A DNA stretch of 20,876 bases from Comamonadaceae bacterium UBA2334 (GTDB taxonomy: Bacteria > Pseudomonadota > Gammaproteobacteria > Burkholderiales > Burkholderiaceae_C): positions 6,200-27,075 of the forward strand of contig DDUQ01000012.1 in assembly GCA_002344885.1 (NCBI GenBank), read 5' to 3'. Below are positions 14,810 through 20,876 of the stretch, one piece after another (within the stretch, counting starts at the first letter, position 1; every line of letters starts with the position of its first letter). The translations under genes were made by a program, and so were the position numbers. Under the pieces are notes generated by a model. It saw only the letters and a program-made list of their open reading frames with translations. It ran no database searches and had not been told where the DNA came from.

Positions 14810-15313
14810 CTATTCTGCCAGCGCGCACTGCACCGGCCTGGCACCGAGCGCATCGGCCAGCACACGCGGGTCGATGCCCACCAGAAACCCCCTCCGTCCC
14901 CCGTTGATGACGATGCGGGGCAGGTCCAGAATGGCCGATTCGACGTACACCGGCATGGCCTTGCGCGTCCCGAACGGTGACGTACCACCCACCAGGTAGC
15001 CGCTGTGGCGGTTGGCCACCTCGGGTTGACAGGGCTCGACCGACTTGGCCCCGATTTGCCGCGCCAGGTTCTTGGTGGACACCTGCCGGTTGCCGTGCAT
15101 CAGCACCAGCAGCGGCTTGGCGTCCTGGTCCTGCATGACCAGCGTTTTGACAACCGTGAACGGGTCCAGCCCGAGCACTTTGGCGCTGTGCTGCGCACCG
15201 CCGTGCTCCAGGTAGGCGTACGGGTGCTCGGTGTAGGCCACCCGGTGGCTTTTCAGCCAGGCGGTGGCGGGGGTTTCCGACACGTGGTCGGCTGTTTTGT
15301 CTTTCTTTGCCAT
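14810..15313 (-). CDS. ybaK: YbaK/EbsC-type aminoacyl-tRNA deacylase (Cys-tRNA(Pro) deacylase)
   Basis: A 167-residue member of the YbaK/ProX editing family. E. coli YbaK hydrolyses Cys-tRNA(Pro) made in error by prolyl-tRNA synthetase. Family blocks are HVSETPATAWLKSH near the N-terminus, YLEHGGAQHSAKVLGLDPFTVVKTLVM with the conserved lysine, GYLVGGTSPFGTRKAMPVYVE, and INGGRRGFLVGIDPRVL. The start at 15313 (MAKKDK) fits homologues; an ATG three codons upstream (15322) is also possible. No good ribosome site is seen for either. It lies between plsY and an aldo/keto reductase on the same strand with gaps of 80-95 bases, so an operon is uncertain. Confidence 0.93.
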   Translation of the reverse strand: MAKKDKTADHVSETPATAWLKSHRVAYTEHPYAYLEHGGAQHSAKVLGLDPFTVVKTLVMQDQDAKPLLVLMHGNRQVSTKNLARQIGAKSVEPCQPEVANRHSGYLVGGTSPFGTRKAMPVYVESAILDLPRIVINGGRRGFLVGIDPRVLADALGARPVQCALAE

Positions 15314-15382
15314 GGCTTGCATGTGTGCATGTTGGGGTCAGCCAGCCAACGCCGGGGCGACTGGCGCCTGCCGAGCGACTGC

Positions 15383-15402
15383 GCGCAGTGGCCTCACTGC
15401 GC
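15383..15402. other. GC-rich perfect hairpin at the end of the aldo/keto reductase gene
   Basis: GCGCAGTG (15383-15390), loop GCCT, CACTGCGC (15395-15402) form a perfect 8-bp stem overlapping the reductase stop codon (15394-15396). There is no T-run on either side, so it is not a standard intrinsic terminator; it could pause transcription or protect the mRNA 3' end. Confidence 0.45.
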
Positions 15403-16464
15403 AGGGTCGCGGTGCTGCCAGCGGATGGCATCCACGGCCTTGCGCAGCTCGGGCGTGAGTTCCACGGCCCAGGCGTCCAGGCATTCCTCCAGCTGGGCCA
15501 TGCTGGTGACGCCGATGATGGTGCTGGCCACCTTGGGGTTGCGGTAGCAGAACGCCAGCGCCAGCTGCACGGGCGTGAGGCCATGCTCGCGCGCCAACGC
15601 GTTGTACAGGCGTGAGGCTTCCAAGGCTTCGGGGCGGCCCCAGCGTTGCGACTTCATGCGCTCGTACAGCGCCATGCGGCCGCGTTTGGCTTCTTCGGTA
15701 GCGGGGTGGTGGATGCCGCCTTCGTCGTACTTGCCCGTCAGCAGCCCGAAGCCCAGCGGGGAATAGGCCAGCAAACCAACGCCCAGGTGGTGGCAGGTTT
15801 CATCCAGGCCGTTTTCCCACGTGCGGTTGATGAGGCAGTACGGGTTCTGCACCGTGGCCACGCGGGGCAGGCCGTGCTGCTCGGCCAGGCGCACGAACTC
15901 GTGCACGCCATAAGGGGTTTCGTTGGACAGGCCGATGGCGCGCACCTTGCCCGCTTTCACCAGTTCGGCCATGGCCTCGAGCTGCTCGTGGATGCTGGCA
16001 CAGGGTTTGTCGTAGGCAGGGTCGAAATACAGCGCGCCGAATGACGGCGCATTGCGCGCTGGCCAGTGGATTTGATACAGATCGATCACATCGGTCTGCA
16101 GGCGGCGCAAGCTGGCGTCACAGGCATTCACGATTTCCGCCCTGGTCAGCCCGGAGTTCTCCCCGCGTATCCAGGGCATGCCGCGTGACGGCCCGGCCAC
16201 CTTGCTGGCCAACACCACTTTTTCCCGCACGCCGGGCCGGGCGGCAAACCAGTTGCCCAGGATGGTTTCAGTGGCGCCAAAGGTCTCGGCACGCGGGGGC
16301 ACGGCATACATCTCGGCCGTGTCCAGAAAATTCACGCCGCGTGCCAGAGAGCGGTCCAGCATGGCATGGGCTTCGGCCTGGTTGACCTGCTCGCCAAACG
16401 TCATGGTGCCCAGGCAGATGGGGGTGACCTGCAGGCCAGACTGGCCCAGTGGAATGAGGTTCAT
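15394..16464 (-). CDS. Aldo/keto reductase, Tas-like
   Basis: NADP(H)-dependent oxidoreductase of 356 residues in a TIM-barrel fold, closest in wording to E. coli Tas and similar aldo/keto reductases. The catalytic tetrad is visible: Asp48 and Tyr53 in FLDTAEMYAVP, Lys88 in VLASKVAG and His133 in YQIHWPAR. The C-terminal cofactor region IIGVTSMAQLEECLDAW is present. The natural substrate is not known for most members. The ATG at 16464 fits the family start MNLIPLGQSGLQVTPICLGTM-type N-terminus; the frame runs 17 codons upstream without homology. It is a stand-alone gene between ybaK and a membrane protein gene. Confidence 0.95.
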   Translation of the reverse strand: MNLIPLGQSGLQVTPICLGTMTFGEQVNQAEAHAMLDRSLARGVNFLDTAEMYAVPPRAETFGATETILGNWFAARPGVREKVVLASKVAGPSRGMPWIRGENSGLTRAEIVNACDASLRRLQTDVIDLYQIHWPARNAPSFGALYFDPAYDKPCASIHEQLEAMAELVKAGKVRAIGLSNETPYGVHEFVRLAEQHGLPRVATVQNPYCLINRTWENGLDETCHHLGVGLLAYSPLGFGLLTGKYDEGGIHHPATEEAKRGRMALYERMKSQRWGRPEALEASRLYNALAREHGLTPVQLALAFCYRNPKVASTIIGVTSMAQLEECLDAWAVELTPELRKAVDAIRWQHRDPAQ

Positions 16465-16563
16465 GGTGTGCTCAACGTCAAGAATGGAGTGTGATCGGCA
16501 GCAACAGGACCGCAAGACCCTGCCACAACGGGGGCGCAGTGTACGGCGGGTTCGCCCGGTGCG

Positions 16564-17361
16564 TCAGTCACCGCCGCATCCACCCCCACTGTCACCGCCA
16601 CCATCGGCGGCGGACTCGCAACCGCCGAACGAATCGGCGCTGCCGTCGCTGGCGAAACCGCCCGCTTCGCCGAAGCTGGTGCCGCACTGCGTGCCCGAGC
16701 CGCTTTGGCGGTCGATATCGCGGCAGTCGGGCACGTAGCTGAAGCCGCCGGCAATGCCCAACTTCTTGTCCAGCGCAAACAGCAGGGGCAGCCGGGCGGG
16801 CGTGCGGGGGTCGATGCTCTCCTCCTTGCAGGCCCAGTACCAGGTGCGGCGCAAGCCATCGTTGCGTTTAGGGTCACGCCCCAGCACCTCGGCCGGCGTG
16901 TGGTGCAGCAGCTTGCCGAATGCTGTGTGACACCAGCTTTCATAGCCGCGCGTGTGCAGGATGAAGGCGTGCCAGGCATCGTCCACCACCTTGGACGGCA
17001 TGGCCACAAACCGGAAGCCGCTGCGCAGGTGCGCCAGAAAGAACTGCCGCAGCCCGTGCAGCACCAGGTCGGCCTCACGGGCAGACAGGTGGGGATGCGC
17101 CTCGCGCAGCTTGGCCAACAGAAAACCGGGCAACCGTGCCTCGCGCACAAACTGGCGGCGCAGGCTCAGCGTCCACGCCTGCAAGGCGGCTGCAGCAGCC
17201 AGACACGCCAGCACCGCCACCACGCTGCCCCACGCGGCATGGCCACGCCAGAACCACTCGGCCACGGCCAGCACGGCGGCCACCCCGGCCAGACGACGCA
17301 ACCACACCAGCAGCCGGATGCGGTGGCGCAGGGCCAGTGCGTCGAGCGCCAGCCGCCTCAC
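16564..17361 (-). CDS. Membrane protein with WH-motif domain and Gly/Cys-rich tail
   Basis: A 265-residue protein. Two hydrophobic segments (about 24-38 and 44-62) suggest membrane anchoring. A middle domain (about 75-200) contains VVDDAWHAFILHTRGY (125-140) and CHTAFGKLLHHTP (144-155), resembling the histidine-rich region of the glycine-rich-domain-protein family. The last 45 residues are Gly/Ser/Asp-rich with several cysteines and end GGGCGGD. I cannot assign a function; conserved His and Cys could bind metal. The start is GTG at 17361, overlapping the upstream synthetase stop (GTGA), so translation is probably coupled, linking it to that gene. Confidence 0.75.
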   Translation of the reverse strand: MRRLALDALALRHRIRLLVWLRRLAGVAAVLAVAEWFWRGHAAWGSVVAVLACLAAAAALQAWTLSLRRQFVREARLPGFLLAKLREAHPHLSAREADLVLHGLRQFFLAHLRSGFRFVAMPSKVVDDAWHAFILHTRGYESWCHTAFGKLLHHTPAEVLGRDPKRNDGLRRTWYWACKEESIDPRTPARLPLLFALDKKLGIAGGFSYVPDCRDIDRQSGSGTQCGTSFGEAGGFASDGSADSFGGCESAADGGGDSGGGCGGD

Positions 17362-19262
17362 AGATCCGAGCGCGCGCGCGCTTCCTCTTGCAGGCGCAGG
17401 ATGCGCCGTTGCACCTTGCCAGTGGTCGTCATGGGCAACTGAGTGACGAACTCGATCTCTTTCGGGTACTCGTAGGGTGCCAGCAGGGTTTTGACATGCG
17501 CCTGCAACTGCGTCACCAGCGGCGCCATGGTTTCAGCATCAAAAAAGCCTTCATCGCTGATCTGGCATGGGTTGGCAGCTATGTAGTCAGGGGCCAACAC
17601 CACATAGGCTTTCACCAGTGCGCCGCGCTCGGCATCGGGCTTGGGCACCACGGCGGCATTCAGCACGGCGGGGTGTTTGACCAGGCAGTTCTCGATTTCG
17701 CTCGGGCCGATGCGGTAGCCCGCACTCTTGAACACATCGTCGGCCCGGCCGTGGTACCACAGGTAGCCGTCTTCGTCGCGCACCGCCATGTCACCGGTGC
17801 GGAACCAGCTCGCCTCGCGTGGCCCGGTGAACTTGGCCAGCGTGGCCTCGGGCTTGTTCCAGTAGCCCAGCATGAAAATCGGGTCAGGCTGGCCATTGGG
17901 GCTGAGGGCGTGCACCGCCACCTCGCCCGGTACGCCGTTGGGGCATTCGTTGCCGTCGTCGTCGATCACGCTCACGCGGTGGCCGGGGTAGCCCTTGCCC
18001 ATGCTGCCCGGTTTGGCGGGCCAGCCCAGGTTCGAAAACCCGGCGGCTGACGCATCCGCAACCTCGCCCCACACCTGCCCCAGGCAGAAGTTGCCGACGA
18101 TGTAGTTCACCTCGGTCTGGCCGAACATTTCGTTCACCACCACGCCCATCTGGTCGCGGCACCAGGCAAACACGGCGTCCCCCACCGCTTCGCCCGCGCT
18201 CATCAGCCCTTGCAGGTGGAAGCTGAAGTGTTTGCGTGGCTCAGGGTAGGCCTTCATCATGGCCTTGAGCGCCGTCGGGAACAGGAAGCTGTGGGTCACA
18301 CCGTGGCGCTGCATGAGGGTGAAGGCCACCTCGGGGCTGAAGCGACCGTTGTACGCCACGATGGGTCGGCCGAAGTACAGCGTCGGCAGCAGCGCGTCCA
18401 TCAGGCCGCCCGTCCACGCCCAATCGGCCGGGGACCAGAACACCGCCTGGCTGCCGGTGGGCAAGGCATGGGCCACATCCGCTGGGCCCGTTTCCGCGCT
18501 GGCGGTGCTTGCCGACACGAGTGCTGACGGAAACGGCAATTCGCCCCCAGGGCCTGGAGCAAAGCCGAACAGGTTCTGGCTGCACACGAAGCCGCTCAGG
18601 TTGCCCACCAGCGCCCGGTGCGGAATCAGCCCGCCTTTGGGGTTGCCGGTGGTGCCGCTGGTGTAGATGAGCACCGCGGGCTCGTCGGCCAGGGTGTCGA
18701 CGCAGGTGAAGGTGCTGCTGGCACGCCCCAGCGCCTGGTACCAGGGGGTCAGCATGGGGTCGTCGGTGGCAGCCTGCCCCACCACCAGTATGTGCCGCAG
18801 GGTGGGGCATTCCGAGCGCACCTGCAGCAACGGGGCCAGGCCGGCTTCGTCACAGATGGCGACCTGCGCCGCACTGTCCTGCAGCCGGTAGGCCAGCGCC
18901 TCGGGGCCGAACAGCATGGACAACGGCATGCCCACCGCCCCGGCTTGCATCACGCCCATGTAGGCCACGGCGGTTTCATAGCGCTGCGGCAGCACAATGG
19001 CCACCCGGTCCCCGCGTGCCACACCCATGCCCGCCAGCACGTTGGACAGGCGGCAGGCGTCTTGCCACAGGTCGGCATATGAATGAAATGTGACCTCAGC
19101 GCTTATTCCATCTGCAATGACAGCTATATTCTTTCCTTGTTCAGCATGCGTGGCCCAGCGCACGCAACAGGCATGCGCCATGTTCAGGTGGGCAGGCACT
19201 TGCCAGCCAAAGCGCGCCTGCATGGCGGCATGTTGGTCGCGGGAATCGGGATGGGAAGGCAT
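17358..19262 (-). CDS. AMP-dependent acyl-CoA synthetase, unusually long
   Basis: Adenylate-forming enzyme that activates a carboxylic acid as acyl-AMP and then acyl-CoA; wording is closest to medium-chain or acetyl-CoA-synthetase-like members. The P-loop YTSGTTGNPKG is at 200-210, FGQTEVNY at 380-387, the hinge region WFRTGDMAVRDEDGYLWYHGR at 486-506 (split in two blocks), GYRIGPSEIE at 515-524 and the catalytic lysine in TTTGKVQRR (Lys616). At 634 residues it is about 70 longer than I expect. Extra stretches appear at about 235-269, 394-413 and 558-580. Two AT-rich repeat copies lie inside it. The reading frame and all motifs remain intact. Start at 19262 (MPSHPDSRD) is chosen over an in-frame upstream extension that lacks homology. 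The substrate is not predictable. Confidence 0.92.
   Translation of the reverse strand: MPSHPDSRDQHAAMQARFGWQVPAHLNMAHACCVRWATHAEQGKNIAVIADGISAEVTFHSYADLWQDACRLSNVLAGMGVARGDRVAIVLPQRYETAVAYMGVMQAGAVGMPLSMLFGPEALAYRLQDSAAQVAICDEAGLAPLLQVRSECPTLRHILVVGQAATDDPMLTPWYQALGRASSTFTCVDTLADEPAVLIYTSGTTGNPKGGLIPHRALVGNLSGFVCSQNLFGFAPGPGGELPFPSALVSASTASAETGPADVAHALPTGSQAVFWSPADWAWTGGLMDALLPTLYFGRPIVAYNGRFSPEVAFTLMQRHGVTHSFLFPTALKAMMKAYPEPRKHFSFHLQGLMSAGEAVGDAVFAWCRDQMGVVVNEMFGQTEVNYIVGNFCLGQVWGEVADASAAGFSNLGWPAKPGSMGKGYPGHRVSVIDDDGNECPNGVPGEVAVHALSPNGQPDPIFMLGYWNKPEATLAKFTGPREASWFRTGDMAVRDEDGYLWYHGRADDVFKSAGYRIGPSEIENCLVKHPAVLNAAVVPKPDAERGALVKAYVVLAPDYIAANPCQISDEGFFDAETMAPLVTQLQAHVKTLLAPYEYPKEIEFVTQLPMTTTGKVQRRILRLQEEARARSDL
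17539..17590 (+). repeat. AT-rich repeat element, copy E (inside the acyl-CoA synthetase, 3' part)
   Basis: TCAAAAAAGCCTTCAT, CGCTG (17555-17559), 17 bases, AGCTATGTAG from 17577. The left part matches copy B (AAAAxxGCYTTCAKCGCT). The gene reads the opposite strand, giving IAANPCQISDEGFF at about residues 561-574. This is exactly where the protein appears to carry an insertion of about 20 residues compared with relatives. Spacing and frame agree with copies A and F. Confidence 0.6.
18488..18536. repeat. 9-bp inverted repeat in an apparent coding insertion
   Basis: CCGTTTCCG (18488-18496) and CGGAAACGG (18528-18536) are perfect inverted copies 31 bases apart. They lie in codons for about residues 243-259 of the acyl-CoA synthetase, within an apparent 30-residue insertion before the conserved FWSPADWAW block. 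This sequence is GC-rich and unlike the AT-rich repeat family. Confidence 0.55.
19081..19135 (+). repeat. AT-rich repeat element, copy F (inside the acyl-CoA synthetase, 5' part)
   Basis: GAAATGTGACCTCAG, CGCTT (19100-19104), 17 bases, AGCTATATTCTTT from 19122. It matches copy B at AAATG, TCAGCGCTT, GCAA and CAGCTA with the same spacing. The gene reads the opposite strand, giving IAVIADGISAEVTF at about residues 46-59. It stands out as AT-rich in a GC-rich gene. Here the family does not clearly show extra length, so the copy may have replaced, rather than added, sequence. Confidence 0.65.
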
Positions 19263-19415
19263 GTGAGGTGTCTCAGGTATCAATAAATATGTGGGTACCG
19301 GGGGGCCGGGCAGACAGCTGGGCCGACCCGTTCTGTCACAAGACGGACGGATGGTGCCCTGCATTGTGCGTACATTGCGGCCCTTAGCCCACACACAGGG
19401 CCCTCAAGTGCCCCC

Positions 19416-19420
19416 GGAGA
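19416..19420 (+). promoter_or_regulatory. Ribosome binding site supporting a TTG start
   Basis: GGAGA lies five bases before TTG at 19426. In this frame the nearest upstream ATG (19351) has no comparable site and would add 25 residues of low-complexity sequence, so this site decides the start of the hydrolase gene. Confidence 0.6.
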
Positions 19421-19425
19421 AACCC

Positions 19426-20391
19426 TTGACTGCATCTTCCACTGCCACGCTGTCCGAAGGCACAGCCGCCCCCTACACCCCTGTTCGCACTGCTCGCAGC
19501 ACGACCTTGCCTCTGCGCACCCTGCCCTACCACGTGCTGCAATGGGGCCAACCCCAGCTGGGGACGCCACCGCTGGTGATGGTGCATGGCTGGATGGACG
19601 TGGCCGCGTCTTACCAGTTTGTGGTGGACGCTCTGTCCAGCGAACGCTGGGTGATTGCCCCCGACTGGCGCGGTTTTGGCCGCACGCCTGCGGGTGGGGC
19701 CGATTGCTTCTGGTTTCCGGATTACCTGGCCGACCTGGACGCCCTGCTGGACCATGTGTCGCCCGACGCGCCGGTGGATCTGGTCGGCCACAGCATGGGT
19801 GGCAACGTGGTGATGCTGTACGCCGGCATCCGCCCCGACCGCATCCGCACGCTGGTCAACCTGGAAGGCTTCGGCCTGCCCGCCACCCGCCCTGCCCAGG
19901 CACCCACCCGCTACGCCCAGTGGCTCGATGAGCTGAAGGCCTTGCGCCAGGGCGACAAAGACCTCAAAACCTACGCCAGCCAAGAGGCCGTGGCCCAGCG
20001 CCTGCAGAAAACCAACCCCCGGCTCACGGCTGACAAAGCGCTGTGGCTGGCCGGCCAATGGGCCGCACCTGACGCACAGGGCCAGTGGCGCATCCTGGGC
20101 GAAGCGGGCCACAAACTGGTCAACCCGCAGCTGTACCGGGTGGAAGAGGTGCTGGCGGTATACCAGCGCATCAGCGCGCCGGTGCTGGCAGTGGAGGCCA
20201 GCCACAACCAGATGGCCAAGTGGTGGCAGAACCGCTACACGCTGGACGAGTACCACGAACGGCTGACCAGCGTGTCCCAGGTGAGCGTGGCCACTGTAGA
20301 CGATGCCGGCCACATGCTGCACCACGACCAGCCCGAAGCCGTGGCCAGTCTAATCGAGGGGCATCTCGAGCGTCATGTCACAGCGGTCTGA
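19426..20391 (+). CDS. Alpha/beta hydrolase
   Basis: Alpha/beta-hydrolase-fold protein of 321 residues from the TTG start. The oxyanion region is VMVHGWMDVAASYQF (51-65), followed by APDWRGFGRT (78-87). The nucleophile elbow GHSMGGN has Ser123, and the C-terminal histidine lies in DDAGHMLHHDQPE (His296). The acid residue is not obvious: the usual strand reads APVLAVEASHN, with Glu rather than a clear Asp. Esterase, lipase or C-C hydrolase activity cannot be distinguished. No ATG lies near the expected N-terminus; TTG at 19426 with GGAGA upstream is preferred, ATG at 19351 is the alternative. It diverges from the acyl-CoA synthetase across 163 bases. Confidence 0.9.
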   Translation: MTASSTATLSEGTAAPYTPVRTARSTTLPLRTLPYHVLQWGQPQLGTPPLVMVHGWMDVAASYQFVVDALSSERWVIAPDWRGFGRTPAGGADCFWFPDYLADLDALLDHVSPDAPVDLVGHSMGGNVVMLYAGIRPDRIRTLVNLEGFGLPATRPAQAPTRYAQWLDELKALRQGDKDLKTYASQEAVAQRLQKTNPRLTADKALWLAGQWAAPDAQGQWRILGEAGHKLVNPQLYRVEEVLAVYQRISAPVLAVEASHNQMAKWWQNRYTLDEYHERLTSVSQVSVATVDDAGHMLHHDQPEAVASLIEGHLERHVTAV

Positions 20392-20483
20392 CCCGACCCA
20401 CCCCCCGGCTCCGCTCGTCTGCCCCGGCACCCGGCCCGCCATGAGAAAATCCTGCCTTTAGTCATACAGAGCAGACAACAATC

Positions 20484-20876
20484 ATGGAAGCAGAACGCAT
20501 CAACACCATCAGCAACCGCCTCGCCGACCTGAGCGCCCGGGTCGTCGAGTTACGGAGGTATCTTTGACTACGATGCCAAAGCGCTGAAGCTGTCGGAAGT
20601 CAACGCCGCGCTGGAAGACCCCAAGGTCTGGGACAACCCCAAGCGTGCCCAGGAACTGGGCAAGGAAAAAAAGTCGCTGGAAGACGTGGTGCTTGTGCTG
20701 GACAACCTGACCGGCGAGCTGGCCGACAACTCGGAGCTGTTCGAGATGTCCAAGGAAGAGGACGACCATGCCGGACTGCAGACCATCGAAAACGAAGCAT
20801 CCAAGCTGGGCGAGGTGGTCGAGCGGCTGGAATTCCGCCGCATGTTCAACAACCCGGCCGACCCGCTGAACTGCTT
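20484..20876 (+). CDS. prfB: Peptide chain release factor 2, 5' part, with programmed +1 frameshift
   Basis: Release factor 2 recognises UGA and UAA stop codons. The first 27 codons (MEAERINTISNRLADLSARV through RRYL) end at an in-frame TGA (20565-20567). Reading continues in the +1 frame from GAC at 20566, giving DYDAKALKLSEVNAALEDP and so on to the window edge. The coding sequence is thus 20484-20564 joined to 20566-20876 and beyond. Only the N-terminal helical domain is present; the SPF and GGQ motifs lie outside. A GAAAAT box with upstream TG (20442-20450) could be the -10 of its promoter, without a clear -35. In many bacteria lysS follows. Confidence 0.97.
20553..20568 (+). promoter_or_regulatory. 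prfB: prfB autoregulatory +1 frameshift site
   Basis: CGGAGG (20553-20558), TAT, CTT, TGA, C reproduces the classical signal: an internal Shine-Dalgarno-like sequence three bases before the slippery CTT and a TGA followed by C. When RF2 is scarce the ribosome pauses at TGA and slips forward one base, so RF2 controls its own synthesis. Compared with E. coli the internal site is GGAGG rather than GGGGG. Confidence 0.96.

Noticed and set aside
19275..19290. TATCAATAAATAT before the acyl-CoA synthetase start as a seventh repeat copy
   Set aside because: It resembles the right end of copies A and C, but no CGCTT-like block occurs at the expected distance.
20565..20567. prfB as a pseudogene because of an early stop
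   Set aside because: The TGA is the programmed frameshift stop with internal Shine-Dalgarno and slippery CTT; the +1 frame continues with normal RF2 sequence.

Overview
The window looks like chromosomal DNA of a GC-rich betaproteobacterium, most likely order Burkholderiales, family Comamonadaceae. This rests on the protein families and wording of their motifs, the folC-SPOR-cvpA-purF block, the murB/yajQ pair, and AT-rich intergenic elements of a type I associate with that family. Nearly all genes are housekeeping or general metabolism. I see no insertion sequence, prophage, CRISPR array or plasmid gene. No stretch above about 300 bases lacks a gene.

Layout. 1-356: a minus-strand tRNA cluster (Ala-GGC, Glu-TTC, start of Asp) with a consensus-like promoter lying inside the end of gltX. 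342-6170: minus-strand block folC, SPOR-domain protein, cvpA, purF, gltX (folate, septal peptidoglycan binding, purine synthesis, tRNA charging). 6349-8511: plus-strand ArsC/Spx-like reductase, ppnP nucleoside phosphorylase and argG, closed by a strong bidirectional terminator. 8651-9706: murB on minus, divergent from yajQ (9749). 10261-13554: a tandem pair of paralogous degenerate HD-GYP proteins followed by an exported retropepsin-like protease. 13705-16464 on minus: ridA and plsY (overlapping), ybaK, and a Tas-like aldo/keto reductase. 16564-19262 on minus: a membrane protein with a Gly/Cys tail, coupled to a long acyl-CoA synthetase. 19426-20391 on plus: an alpha/beta hydrolase with a likely TTG start. 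20484-end: prfB with its programmed +1 frameshift, truncated by the window edge.

The most interesting signal is a family of about 50-bp AT-rich elements, seen six times. Five copies share CG(C/T)T-type and WGCTA blocks exactly 17 bases apart. Three copies are intergenic and three lie inside genes (cvpA once, the acyl-CoA synthetase twice). All three genic copies are read in the same strand and frame and give a peptide pattern I-A-x5-I-[SG]-x4-F. One intergenic copy is also open in that frame with V-A-x5-T-S-A-E-x2-F. This resembles in principle the Rickettsia palindromic elements, which sit in frame within proteins. I do not know a named family for it. A second point of interest is the acyl-CoA synthetase itself, about 70 residues longer than expected because of three apparent in-frame insertions.
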